A stretch of DNA of 30,877 nucleotides from Porphyromonadaceae bacterium UBA7207 (GCA_002490635.1 DKUJ01000025.1:2818-33694), one strand, 5' to 3'. Positions 17,630-26,009 are shown, numbered from the stretch's first letter. Numbers and translations: made by a program. Notes: a model not told the origin generated them from the letters alone.

Positions 17630-17661
17630 CAAAGATAGAATATTGATTCCGAAACGCCAAA
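17630..17661 (-). promoter_or_regulatory. Promoter of cdd - tyrS - DUF2007
   Basis: The minus strand reads TTTG (complement of 17658-17661), a 20-base spacer, then TATCTTTG (complement of 17630-17637). This is a full Bacteroidetes -33/-7 pair. Transcription would start a few bases before the cdd ATG at 17610, giving a short leader. Confidence 0.75.
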
Positions 17662-17769
17662 TCACAAAGCATCAACATGTCGGCAATGGCAACAAAAAGC
17701 CGCAGAAACGGAATCTGCGAACAAAAAAAGCAGTGAATGACTCTAACAACCGGTTACAGCGAATATTTC

Positions 17770-17777
17770 TATATTTG
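17770..17777 (+). promoter_or_regulatory. -7 box immediately before the phosphoethanolamine-transferase-like gene
   Basis: The plus strand reads TATATTTG, a full TAnnTTTG match, ending only 4 bases before the ATG at 17782. If used, the transcript would begin at or next to the start codon. No -33 element is evident at 19-20 bases. Confidence 0.45.
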
Positions 17778-17781
17778 CAAA

Positions 17782-19455
17782 ATGAAAATCACAGGACTTA
17801 TAACCAATCGCACCGACCTGTCGGGGAAATATCGCCGTTTCTGGCTGCTGGCTTTTCTGGTTTCCGTTCTCGGGACAGTGGATATTCCCGGCAGCCTCAT
17901 CCTGCCCGATCTGCTCCGGGGATGGGCTGTATGCCTGTGCATTTCATGCCTGAAAGCGACGGCCATCACCGCTGTGCTGTGGTGGATGAGGCGCCTGCGC
18001 AAGAAGGTTCTCACCGCGGCGTTCTACCTGCTTTTCTCGCTCTATGCCCTGCTATGCATATTCAACAGCGTAGCCTACGGACTATATGGCATCGGGATAA
18101 CGATACGTCTACTAAACGTGCTTTCGCAGACCAACGCCTCCGAGGCAATGGAGTTTATCCCCGGCCTGGCTGCCAATCTGCTCCATGCCGCGGTTTCGGC
18201 AAAAGTATTGGCCGGCGCCGCGGCTGTTGCCGCAATGTTCATTGCCGTCAGATACATCCCGGCAAGAGCTTTTGTCTGTGCCGCCGCCCTTGGTTCGCTG
18301 CTCGGCTTTGGCGCTCTCGCATGGGCGGCCTTGGGTCTGCCGCAAGGGCGCAACACTTTCAGCACATGCGTGCGGTTTGCCAAGGCCGTTGTTCAGAACC
18401 GGCGCGAGATGGCGGAGATAGAACGCTTCAACGCCAGGCTCGTGCCGTTTGCCGATGCCGACAAGGTGGAATCGGCCCACAGGGCGGATATAGTGATGGT
18501 TATCGGCGAGTCGGCCTCGAAAAAGCATATGTCGCTTTACGGCTATCCGCTGGCCACCACTCCATTTTCCGACGCCATGCGCGACAGCCTTTTCGTATTC
18601 GAGGACGCGCTTGGCAGCAGCATAACAACCGCCGACAACATGGAGAAGATACTGTCGTTTCTGAACGACAGCGACACCGTCCGCAAATGGTACGACGTGC
18701 CGCTGCTGATCGACCTTTTCAATGCCGCCGGCTACAGAACATTCTGGATTTCAAACCAGGAACAGTCCGGGCTGTACGGCAACGCCACGACTGCCATGTC
18801 GTCGAACGCCGATGTGATAAAATATGTAGGCGCACTCAGTTCAGAGGATTTCATAATGGCGCGGTACGACGAGGCTGTGATGCCTTGGTTCCATAGCGCG
18901 CTGTCTGCCGGTGGCGACACTCCGATATTTATGGCGGTGCATCTCATGGGCTCGCATATCCGGTTCAGCAACAGATATCCGGCCGGTTTTGCAAGATTTT
19001 CCGGCGCGGACGTCGAAAATGCCGTCGACAAGCCCTGGCTCACCGACGCATCGGCAGATATAGTTGCGGCCTACGACAACTCGATATGCTACACCGACTC
19101 CCTTATGCACTGTATGATTCAGGAGCTTGCTGCGAAAAGCCGGCCGGCTGCACTTGTGTATTTCTCCGACCACGGCGAAAATGTCTACGACACCCACAAT
19201 TTCATGGGACGCGACCGCTCCGTAGCCGAAGTGCCTTTCGTTATTTATCTGAACAGGGCGTTCCGCGATGCCAATCCCGCGCTGACAGCGCGCATGGCCG
19301 GAGTGCTTGACCGTCCGTTCTCGACAGCTTCGGTGATACATTCGTTGATGACACTCACCGGTACAAGCTATCCGCTCTACGACTCCTCGCGCGATGTCCT
19401 TTCGCCGGAGTTCACCATCCGTGAGCGCTATGTCGAAGGCGAGGTCTGGGAATAA
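17782..19455 (+). CDS. Phosphoethanolamine transferase-like membrane sulfatase-fold enzyme
   Basis: The protein has 557 residues. The first ~220 residues hold about five membrane segments (for example FWLLAFLVSVLGTV and VLTAAFYLLFSLYALL); the rest is a periplasmic alkaline-phosphatase/sulfatase-type domain, the EptA/CptA layout. The nucleophile region reads IGESASKKHMSLYGY, with Ser244 at the position where EptA has Thr (from memory). Metal-site motifs follow: HLMGSH, then YFSDHGENVYDTHNF. These enzymes move phosphoethanolamine from phosphatidylethanolamine to lipid A or other glycans, often giving resistance to cationic peptides. The frame extends to an ATG at 17737, but MKITGLITNRTDL at 17782 was chosen because a promoter-like box lies between the two. 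The gene converges on the operon that makes phosphatidylethanolamine. The acceptor is unknown. Confidence 0.82.
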   Translation: MKITGLITNRTDLSGKYRRFWLLAFLVSVLGTVDIPGSLILPDLLRGWAVCLCISCLKATAITAVLWWMRRLRKKVLTAAFYLLFSLYALLCIFNSVAYGLYGIGITIRLLNVLSQTNASEAMEFIPGLAANLLHAAVSAKVLAGAAAVAAMFIAVRYIPARAFVCAAALGSLLGFGALAWAALGLPQGRNTFSTCVRFAKAVVQNRREMAEIERFNARLVPFADADKVESAHRADIVMVIGESASKKHMSLYGYPLATTPFSDAMRDSLFVFEDALGSSITTADNMEKILSFLNDSDTVRKWYDVPLLIDLFNAAGYRTFWISNQEQSGLYGNATTAMSSNADVIKYVGALSSEDFIMARYDEAVMPWFHSALSAGGDTPIFMAVHLMGSHIRFSNRYPAGFARFSGADVENAVDKPWLTDASADIVAAYDNSICYTDSLMHCMIQELAAKSRPAALVYFSDHGENVYDTHNFMGRDRSVAEVPFVIYLNRAFRDANPALTARMAGVLDRPFSTASVIHSLMTLTGTSYPLYDSSRDVLSPEFTIRERYVEGEVWE

Positions 19456-19471
19456 GGCCGTCTCATGTAAG

Positions 19472-20221
19472 CTATTCAAGCTCGTCCACGTAGTAGAATC
19501 TCACCCTTCTGTCGGCGGCAAAAACAGAGTCGGCTCCGGCTCGTGTTGTGGTTCCGGCTCTGTAGACTGCAAAAGTGGTGGGAAGGAAACGCAGATACAC
19601 CATCCGCCGGCTGCCGTTGCCGTCGACAACGTTCACACCCCCGCAGTCCAGGTTGTTATAGCTGCGCAAAGGCATGTAGATGCCGGATTCAATGCACCGG
19701 CGATATTGTTCCGCCGAGAAACATTCGACAAGCATGCGCGGTTTCAGACCCGGCAGGAAGCGGTCGATTGCCGACACGTCGGTCAATTTATCGGTGACAA
19801 GATACAGGCGGGGATTGGCGGCGAAGACCGAATCTATCAGCTCGTAGGTCAACGGGGTGTAACGATGCAGGATTCTTGCGTTTCTGAAATCGGCATACGA
19901 AGGCGGAGTGCTGTCGGTGGCCGGAATCCCGGTCATGTCCGCAAATCCGCCCCAGTCGTGTACCGCAACGAGAATGTCGTCGGAGGTCATGCGCAAATCC
20001 AGCTCTATGAACCTGACACCGCAGGCTATGGCATGTTCCAGGGCCTCCAGGCTGTTTGTGAGCCGGTTGCCGTCGATTGCTCCTGCGGCATGTGCTATTA
20101 CCGCCTGCGGGAGTTCACCGTATGCTTTCCGCAATGTCACACGGAAGAACACAGTATAAGCCGCCACACCGCAAACCAGAGCGGCTGCGATGGCAGACAA
20201 TACTTTCGTTCGCGTACGCAT
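19472..20221 (-). CDS. GDPD-like phosphodiesterase, membrane-anchored or secreted
   Basis: The protein has 249 residues. An N-terminal hydrophobic segment (about 8-26) is a signal or anchor. The rest resembles the glycerophosphodiester phosphodiesterase TIM barrel: VIAHAAGAIDGNRLTNSLEA, FIELDLRMTSDD and VAVHDW. By position, His44, Glu73, Asp75 and His88 match the catalytic and metal residues of GlpQ-type enzymes, but the Arg of the usual HRG motif is Ala45. The NSLEAL variant in place of PENT is shared, from memory, with a subfamily of uncharacterised GDPD-like proteins. It is the last gene of the long phospholipid operon, 60 bases after pyrC, and its end faces the phosphoethanolamine-transferase-like gene at 16 bases. 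Activity on glycerophosphodiesters is inferred. Confidence 0.75.
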   Translation of the reverse strand: MRTRTKVLSAIAAALVCGVAAYTVFFRVTLRKAYGELPQAVIAHAAGAIDGNRLTNSLEALEHAIACGVRFIELDLRMTSDDILVAVHDWGGFADMTGIPATDSTPPSYADFRNARILHRYTPLTYELIDSVFAANPRLYLVTDKLTDVSAIDRFLPGLKPRMLVECFSAEQYRRCIESGIYMPLRSYNNLDCGGVNVVDGNGSRRMVYLRFLPTTFAVYRAGTTTRAGADSVFAADRRVRFYYVDELE

Positions 20222-20281
20222 ATACTTATTAAGAGCGCTTCAAAACGCCGGAATTTGCTTTCACGCCCTGCCTCCGGCAAT

Positions 20282-21646
20282 TCACACTACAGCCGGCCAG
20301 GGCTTTCCGAACTCCAGCTCCCGTGGCGCGGCTCCGGTGAAGGTGCCGCGGTCGTAGGCCATCCGCCCTGCCAGCCATACCGATGCCACCTTGTGGGATA
20401 CGGTGCGTCCGGCAAACGGAGTCCAGCCGCAGGGCGATACCACGTGGCTGTCTGTGATGGTGTACGGTTCGGCTGTCTCCACCAATGTGAAGTCGGCTAC
20501 GTAGCCCGGAGCTATGCGGCCGCGCCGCCTTATGCCGAAGATTCCGGCCGGATTGCATGCCATAGCGCGACAAATTGTCTGCGGAAACAGGTAGCCGAGC
20601 ATTACCGGAAGGGCGAACTGCACCGACGGCGCACCCGATGCGGCGGTCAGTGCCCCACCCTCCTTATCGGCGGGCAGATGCGGAGCGTGGTCGGTGGCGA
20701 TGGTATCAATCAAGCCTGCATCCACCGCGTGGCGCAGGGCTTCGGCATCGTCGCTGCCCTTTATCGCGGGATTGACCTTGAGGCGGCCGGTCGAAAGCGC
20801 TGCTTCATCGAACTGCGGGTCGAGGTAGAGGGGTGTGGTTTCGGCAGTAATACGTTTGGCCTCCGGGCTTCCGGCGCGGAGAAAGCGCTCCACTTCCTCC
20901 GCGGTGCTCACATGGGCAATGTGCAGGCGGGTGTTGTGCCGTGTGGCGAGCTCTACGGCACGCGATGAGGCGGTCACGCAGGCTTCGCGCGAACGTATTG
21001 TCCTGTGCATACCCACCGGCACGTTTTCCCGGCTGCCGAAGCGGCTGATGGCCTTTGCAGCTTCCGCAGCAATGATGGCATCGTCCTCGGCATGCACCAT
21101 AACAACGATATCCTCCGCCGAGCATATCCTGAAAATCTCTTCGAGAGCAGCCGGAGGCGGAGTGGACACCGCTCCGGTGGTGGCGCCCATAAAGAGTTTC
21201 AAAGCCGGCAGCCTGTGGCGCGGAACGAGCCTCAGCTCCGATGCCGTGGTGGCCGTGGCACCGAGAAAGAAACCATAGTTCGCCGCCGAGCGGGCCGCGG
21301 CGCGCAGGTATTTGTCGGCCAAAGCGTCGGCGGTCAGCGTCGGCGGCTTGGTGTTAGGCATCTCGAGATAGCTTGTGATACCGCCGGCAAGAGCCGCCCG
21401 GCTTTCGGATGCTATGGTAGCCTTCTGCTCCAGCCCCGGCTCACGGAAGTGTACGTGGCTGTCGATGAGTCCTGGGAAAAGCATGGCACCGCCGGCGTCG
21501 AAAGTCTCCGTGGCCAGGAATCCGGGAGTTCCGGTTCCCGTGGCCACGACAAGACCGCTGTCGACGGCCACCCACGAGTCGGCGACAAGGCCGCCGGCAT
21601 CGACCAGAGTGGCATTGCGGATTATCAGGTCGGCTGTCATGCTCAT
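20282..21646 (-). CDS. pyrC: Dihydroorotase
   Basis: The protein has 454 residues and closes carbamoyl-aspartate to dihydroorotate, the third step of pyrimidine synthesis. It has an amidohydrolase barrel with the metal motif DSHVHFREPGLEQKATI, the substrate segment MPNTKPPT, KLFMGATTG, later metal ligands in VHAEDD and LHIAHVST, and the catalytic ATDHAPH. The C-terminal part (GRIAPGYVADFTLV) is the usual small beta domain. The length fits the large, class I-type dihydroorotase. The ATG overlaps the stop of the upstream glycosyltransferase gene as ATGA (21643-21646), which favours this start over the Met two codons later. Confidence 0.94.
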   Translation of the reverse strand: MSMTADLIIRNATLVDAGGLVADSWVAVDSGLVVATGTGTPGFLATETFDAGGAMLFPGLIDSHVHFREPGLEQKATIASESRAALAGGITSYLEMPNTKPPTLTADALADKYLRAAARSAANYGFFLGATATTASELRLVPRHRLPALKLFMGATTGAVSTPPPAALEEIFRICSAEDIVVMVHAEDDAIIAAEAAKAISRFGSRENVPVGMHRTIRSREACVTASSRAVELATRHNTRLHIAHVSTAEEVERFLRAGSPEAKRITAETTPLYLDPQFDEAALSTGRLKVNPAIKGSDDAEALRHAVDAGLIDTIATDHAPHLPADKEGGALTAASGAPSVQFALPVMLGYLFPQTICRAMACNPAGIFGIRRRGRIAPGYVADFTLVETAEPYTITDSHVVSPCGWTPFAGRTVSHKVASVWLAGRMAYDRGTFTGAAPRELEFGKPWPAVV

Positions 21647-22404
21647 TTCCGGGAATAGTCGGGGTATTCACGGAACAGGCTGTCCCACTTGAGGCGTATC
21701 ACACCGAACATCGCCTCGCCGAAGATACCTGTATTCATCTTGCTGGTGCCCAGCATGCGGTTTACAAAGATGATTGGTATCTCCACAATGTGGAAACCGT
21801 ATTTCGCGGCCGTGAATTTCATTTCTATCTGAAACGCATAGCCCTTGAAACGGATGTCGTCGAGAGGCAGAGCCTCGAGCACACGGCGTCTGTAGCCTAC
21901 GAATCCGGCTGTCGTATCGTGTACGTCGATTCCGGTCACCAGCCGCACATACTTGGAGGCAAAATAGCTCATGAGCACACGCCCCATAGGCCAGTTCACC
22001 ACGTTCACACCCGTGACATAGCGCGAGCCCACCACAACGTCGGCTCCGTTCTCGAGAGCCTCGGCACGCATCCGCACCAGATCCTGTGGATTGTGGCTGA
22101 AATCGGCATCCATCTCGCAGATGAACTCATAATGCTGCGTGAGGGCATGCTTGAAGCCCGCTATGTAGGCCGTACCCAGCCCGAGCTTGCCGGCGCGCGA
22201 AATCAGCTGCACGCGTCCGGGGTATTCGTCCATTTTGGACTGCACTATGGCTGCGGTGCCATCAGGGGAGTTGTCATCGATAACCAGTACATCGAAACGC
22301 ACCGGCAACCCGATTACAGCATCGATTATGGCCGCCGCGTTCTCCCGCTCGTTATACATGGGGATTATCACGAGCGAGTCGCTGCGAATTGGGCTTTGAT
22401 CCAT
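21643..22404 (-). CDS. Polyprenol-phosphate mannosyltransferase-like family 2 glycosyltransferase
   Basis: The protein has 253 residues with a GT2 fold. SLVIIPMYNERENAAAII opens the nucleotide-binding part, VLVIDDNSPDGT follows, and EMDADFSHNPQDL carries the metal-binding acidic motif. VVGSRYVTGVNVVNWP and the closing GVIRLKWDSLFREY match the DPM1 / polyprenol monophosphomannose synthase group. The enzyme would load a sugar from a nucleotide donor onto a polyprenyl phosphate at the inner membrane, for later transfer to lipid A, glycans or proteins. No C-terminal membrane domain is present, as in the short DPM1 form. It sits 7 bases after the transporter gene and overlaps pyrC by 4. The sugar is not certain. 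Confidence 0.88.
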   Translation of the reverse strand: MDQSPIRSDSLVIIPMYNERENAAAIIDAVIGLPVRFDVLVIDDNSPDGTAAIVQSKMDEYPGRVQLISRAGKLGLGTAYIAGFKHALTQHYEFICEMDADFSHNPQDLVRMRAEALENGADVVVGSRYVTGVNVVNWPMGRVLMSYFASKYVRLVTGIDVHDTTAGFVGYRRRVLEALPLDDIRFKGYAFQIEMKFTAAKYGFHIVEIPIIFVNRMLGTSKMNTGIFGEAMFGVIRLKWDSLFREYPDYSRK

Positions 22405-22411
22405 ATTTATA

Positions 22412-23446
22412 TTACAGGAATAGGGGTGCTAAGAATTTTGCCATCAGCCATCCGCCGACCATCAGCCAGACAAAAAGGATAGCTGCCAGAATAAAGGGCT
22501 TGGGACCGGCCTTACGGAACTTGTCGATGCTTGTCTCGGCTCCGAGGGCGGCCATAGCCATGGTGAGCAGGAAGGTGTCGATATAATTTATGGTATCCAC
22601 AGCTACGGCGGGCAGCAGGTCGAAGGAATTGAATCCGATTACCGCGAGGAAGCCCAGCGCGAACCATGGAATAGCTATCTTGGCTTTGCCGGAACCGGCG
22701 TTCTCGCTTTTGCTACGCTTGAGCGCCACCCAGTATGCCAGGATGAGGAGCACCGGCACCAGAAGCATCACGCGAATCATCTTAACGATTATGGCCGTCG
22801 AGGCAATCTCCTCGCCCATGGCGTTTCCGGCGCCCACGGCATGTGCGACCTCGTGGAGTGTGGAACCTGCGAAGATTCCCATCTCGCCGGGGCTGAGGCC
22901 GAGGATGCCGGCGCGGTATGCCACAGGATAGATGAACATGGCGATGGTTCCGAATATCACCACTGTGGCGACTGCCACAGCCGTTTTGAAGGGCTTGGTC
23001 TGGATGGTGGATTCGGCTCCGAGAACAGCGGCGGCTCCACAGATACCGCTACCGACGGAAGTAAGCAGCGCCGTCTCGCTGTCCATCTTGAGCAGTTTTC
23101 CGATGCCGATACCGCCGAGGATGGTTACCGCCACCACTATGGCGTCGATGAGCATGCCTGCCGCACCCACAGCGATGACATCGGTGAAAGTGAGGCGGAA
23201 GCCGTAGAGAATGATGCCCAGGCGCAGTATTTTCTTGGAACAGAACTGTATGCCGGGAACCCAGGTTTCGGGAAGATGGTTGCGGAGGCTGTTAGCATAA
23301 ATCATACCCAGCACGATACCTATGATCATGGGGCTGATTGACAGCTCGATGAATATATCGGCCGAGCCGATATAGAATGCCGCACAGGCAAATAGCGCAA
23401 TAAGGAGTACGCCGTGGAGCATGCTGCTGCGTTTGTTTGTCAACAT
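22412..23446 (-). CDS. UPF0324 (YeiH) family membrane protein
   Basis: The protein has 344 residues with about ten hydrophobic segments. It carries the UPF0324/YeiH signature: LSISPMIIGIVLGMIYANS, the FCSKKILRLGIILYGFRLT segment, GSGICGAAAVLGAE and AGSTLHEVAHAVGAG. Family members are inner membrane proteins often called putative sulfate exporters, but the substrate is not proven here. It lies 16 bases after DUF2461 and 7 before the glycosyltransferase, within the long minus-strand operon. No partner LysR regulator, as found next to yeiH in enterobacteria, is present. Confidence 0.9.
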   Translation of the reverse strand: MLTNKRSSMLHGVLLIALFACAAFYIGSADIFIELSISPMIIGIVLGMIYANSLRNHLPETWVPGIQFCSKKILRLGIILYGFRLTFTDVIAVGAAGMLIDAIVVAVTILGGIGIGKLLKMDSETALLTSVGSGICGAAAVLGAESTIQTKPFKTAVAVATVVIFGTIAMFIYPVAYRAGILGLSPGEMGIFAGSTLHEVAHAVGAGNAMGEEIASTAIIVKMIRVMLLVPVLLILAYWVALKRSKSENAGSGKAKIAIPWFALGFLAVIGFNSFDLLPAVAVDTINYIDTFLLTMAMAALGAETSIDKFRKAGPKPFILAAILFVWLMVGGWLMAKFLAPLFL

Positions 23447-23462
23447 GGTTTATGAGAGAGTT

Positions 23463-24140
23463 TTATTCGTCGATTGAATAATTCAGAAAATCTATCATCG
23501 GTTTGAGGGTCATGGCAATGCCGGCAAGCTCTCCGGGCCATTCGGAATTGTCGAAGAAGCCGCGCGACAGCGAATGGCAACGGCCATATTCCTTAAGGCG
23601 CAGGAGGTCGGCATCGGGATGGTTGCGGTCGAAGCCTTTGGGTACGGTCTTGAGTTGTGCTCCGTACCACTCTGGATACAGCTCCGGCAACGGCGGGGTT
23701 GCGATAATCTGCCGGAATTCCTCCACATTGTCCACCACAGCCTGGCGCACTTTGCGCAACATCGGACCAGGTGGATTCCACAGGCCGCCGTAGATGCCAC
23801 ATTCATCGGCACCCATGTGGAGATACCAGCACGCACGGTCGGTATGGCGGCCATGAGCCGAAATCAAGGCCGAAAAATAGGTCTTGAACGGCGATTTGTC
23901 GTGGCTGAAACGGATATCGCGGTATATGCGGTAGGCGCATGAGGCCGCATCGGTGTGCCGGAGAGCCGGCTCACTTTGCGCCATATGTCCTATCAGAGTC
24001 TGCAGGTCGGCAAGCCACTGCTTTCGCAGGCAGTCGTAGAGGTGGCGGTTTTCGGCAAACCACTGGCGGTCGTTATTGACTGCAAGGTTGTCGAGAAAAT
24101 CAAATAACTGTGAATATCCGGTTGTCAGATGTCTTCCCAT
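23463..24140 (-). CDS. DUF2461 domain protein
   Basis: The protein has 225 residues, soluble, with no signal peptide. The pattern LFDFLDNLAVNNDRQWFAEN, a helix, then YRIYRDIRFSHDKSPFKTYF and WYLHMGADECGIYGGLW is characteristic of DUF2461 (TIGR02453), a widespread family without known function. The start overlaps the end of the DUF4834 gene by 16 bases (24125-24140), so the two are translationally linked. It is the fourth gene of the psd operon. Confidence 0.9.
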   Translation of the reverse strand: MGRHLTTGYSQLFDFLDNLAVNNDRQWFAENRHLYDCLRKQWLADLQTLIGHMAQSEPALRHTDAASCAYRIYRDIRFSHDKSPFKTYFSALISAHGRHTDRACWYLHMGADECGIYGGLWNPPGPMLRKVRQAVVDNVEEFRQIIATPPLPELYPEWYGAQLKTVPKGFDRNHPDADLLRLKEYGRCHSLSRGFFDNSEWPGELAGIAMTLKPMIDFLNYSIDE

Positions 24141-24478
24141 TCGATATCCTGTATCTGTTCTTCTTTTTTGAATTTCACTGACTTTGAACCGTTGGCAGAG
24201 GTGTCGTCGCCGACAGTGCCGGCCACTTCGGTGAATTCCACATACTCACCCACTCCGCGGGGTATCTTCTTGCGGCGGTTCCGGCGCTGTTTTGTTTTGC
24301 GGCTGCCGAAGAAATCGGAAAACGGGTTGGACGACTGGCGCTTCTGCTGCTGTTGCTGCCCGAATGAATCCTGCATGAACTGGCGCATACGCCTATGCAG
24401 CCGCCACACTTTGTAGCCGGCCATCGCCAGTGGGTAGACTATGAATGCTAAGAGGATTAAGAGGAGTATTTCAAACAT
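24125..24478 (-). CDS. DUF4834 family small membrane protein
   Basis: The protein has 117 residues. One N-terminal membrane segment (FEILLLILLAFIVYPLAMAG, residues 2-21) is followed by a basic, glutamine-rich cytoplasmic stretch (FGQQQQQKRQSSNPFSDFFG), a cluster of Lys/Arg, and a short acidic end (EEQIQDIEWEDI). This layout matches DUF4834, a Bacteroidetes family often found near psd and pssA genes. The role is unknown; the position suggests a link to the membrane or phospholipid supply. It lies 34 bases after pssA. Confidence 0.8.
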   Translation of the reverse strand: MFEILLLILLAFIVYPLAMAGYKVWRLHRRMRQFMQDSFGQQQQQKRQSSNPFSDFFGSRKTKQRRNRRKKIPRGVGEYVEFTEVAGTVGDDTSANGSKSVKFKKEEQIQDIEWEDI

Positions 24479-24512
24479 ATGGAGGTTTCGTAGAAGCCGC
24501 TGCCATGCCAGG

Positions 24513-25214
24513 TCACAGATGCTTGCGCTTGAGCATTGACAGGAAGAAGTAGAACAGGATTGTCCACATCAGTCCCGAGAGTCCGTTGAAAACCACAAAA
24601 AGTATTGCCGCGACAATAAGGGCGTAGCGGCTGAAGTTCTCGCCTATGTCGAAATTCTTGAATTTTAGAGAGAACATCTTGAAACGTCCTACCATGGCAA
24701 GCGATACCAGCACTATGAGCACGGCCATAACGCCCCATCCGGGATAACCATAGGTGCGTATCCAGCCATAGACGCCAATCCAGAACACGGCGTTGGCGGG
24801 AATAGGGAGTCCGCGGAAGTTTACGGCCTGTTCGGTGTCGGTGTTGAATGTCGCCAGGCGTATCGCGCCGCAAACGGCAATCATAAGAGGTATCCAGGCC
24901 ACGGTGAGCGGATTTCCGTAGCTGGTCATGATATTGGACACCAGCATTGCGGGGGCTACACCGAAGCTTACAAGATCGGAAAGGGAATCCAGATCCTTGC
25001 CAAGAGGCGAGAACTTGTGGAGCAGACGGGCCGTTGCACCGTCGAGGAAGTCGAACACGGCAGCGACACCCATAGCTATCATGGCCCAGGAACCGCCGGT
25101 GAGCGGTCCGATTCGGTCGTTGAGGTGGAACGACATGAATATGGCGATACAGCCTGAAATAAGATTCAGGCATGTGACCGAATTCGGGAGCTGGGAGGTT
25201 GTGCGTCTAAGCAT
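24513..25214 (-). CDS. pssA: CDP-diacylglycerol-serine O-phosphatidyltransferase
   Basis: The protein has 233 residues and is an integral membrane protein. It makes phosphatidylserine from CDP-diacylglycerol and serine. The CDP-alcohol phosphotransferase motif D-x2-D-G-x2-A-R-x8-G-x3-D-x3-D is complete, from Asp55 (DFLDGATAR) through SLSD. Several hydrophobic segments follow. The open frame extends to an ATG at 25334, but its first 40 residues are not family-like and overlap psd deeply. The ATG at 25214 (MLRRTTSQLPNSVTCLNL) gives the expected start and overlaps the psd stop by 8 bases. Its product is the substrate of the psd product encoded just upstream. Confidence 0.95.
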   Translation of the reverse strand: MLRRTTSQLPNSVTCLNLISGCIAIFMSFHLNDRIGPLTGGSWAMIAMGVAAVFDFLDGATARLLHKFSPLGKDLDSLSDLVSFGVAPAMLVSNIMTSYGNPLTVAWIPLMIAVCGAIRLATFNTDTEQAVNFRGLPIPANAVFWIGVYGWIRTYGYPGWGVMAVLIVLVSLAMVGRFKMFSLKFKNFDIGENFSRYALIVAAILFVVFNGLSGLMWTILFYFFLSMLKRKHL

Positions 25215-25896
25215 TTTCGGTTTCGGCTTTTGGGCGCAACATGCCAACTTGAGTGATGCCACCGGTGGTTTTGTCGCCGATTTTGACGTAGATATCGGTA
25301 CCCAAAGGCAGATAGAGATCCACACGGGAGCCAAATTTGATGAATCCCATGTGGTCTTCGACGCTTGCCTCGTCGCCAGGACGTGCGTAGGTGACTATAC
25401 GGCGGGCCATGGCGCCGGCAATCTGGCGCATGAGCACCTGCTGGCCTTCGGGAGTGCGGATCACAACGGTGCTGCGCTCGTTCTCTGTGCTGCTTTTGGG
25501 AAGATATGCAGCCATGAAACGCCCGGGATGATAGGCGGTGTGTACCACTTCGCCATCGACCGGAAACCAGTTGGCGTGCACGTTCAATACGCTCATGAAC
25601 ACCGACAGCTGAATACAGCGGCAGTGGAGATATTCGTTTTCGTAGGTTTCTTCAAGGGCAACAACGGTGCCGTCGGCAGAGGCCACAACGGCATTGTGGC
25701 TGTCGCCTTTGAACATCCGGCGCGGCGAACGGAAGAAATTCACCACCAGCAGGTAGAACACCGCCGAGATGGCCGTAGTCGCAATCGCCCACCCCAACGG
25801 GCGCACCCATATCCACAGCGGAGCATTGACTACCAGCAGGATAGCCAGCAGCGCCCAAAGGATATTCGTACCTTCATGGTGGATTTTCACTCTCAT
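25207..25896 (-). CDS. psd: Phosphatidylserine decarboxylase proenzyme
   Basis: The protein has 229 residues, the short form of the enzyme, which turns phosphatidylserine into phosphatidylethanolamine. Two N-terminal membrane segments (about 12-50) anchor it. FMSVLNVHANWFPVDGEV is the family signature, and FIKFGSRVDLYLP holds the self-cleavage Gly189-Ser190 that yields the pyruvoyl cofactor. A longer frame starts at 25956, but that ATG lies upstream of the promoter box at 25927-25934, so the ATG at 25896 was chosen. It is the first gene of an operon running to 19472. Confidence 0.94.
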   Translation of the reverse strand: MRVKIHHEGTNILWALLAILLVVNAPLWIWVRPLGWAIATTAISAVFYLLVVNFFRSPRRMFKGDSHNAVVASADGTVVALEETYENEYLHCRCIQLSVFMSVLNVHANWFPVDGEVVHTAYHPGRFMAAYLPKSSTENERSTVVIRTPEGQQVLMRQIAGAMARRIVTYARPGDEASVEDHMGFIKFGSRVDLYLPLGTDIYVKIGDKTTGGITQVGMLRPKAETENA

Positions 25897-25926
25897 TGGA
25901 GGCGTGTTGTTTTTCTGTATCAACTG

Positions 25927-25934
25927 CAAAGGTA
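25927..25934 (-). promoter_or_regulatory. -7 box of the psd operon
   Basis: The minus strand reads TACCTTTG, a full TAnnTTTG match, 31 bases before the chosen psd ATG. The -33 element is not clear. Confidence 0.6.
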
Positions 25935-26009
25935 GCAAAAATTGCGATAGCGGCATGCCCCGCCGACGATTTTTATGTAAATTTCACCTAATCGGATGGA
26001 TATGGAAAA

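Noticed and set aside
24513..25334. A 273-residue form of pssA
   Set aside because: The first 40 residues are psd sequence read in another frame; the CDP-alcohol phosphotransferase pattern starts normally from the ATG at 25214.
25897..25956. An upstream start for psd, adding 20 residues
   Set aside because: The promoter -7 box at 25927-25934 lies inside that extension, so the longer form would not be transcribed from it, and the extra residues are not family-like.
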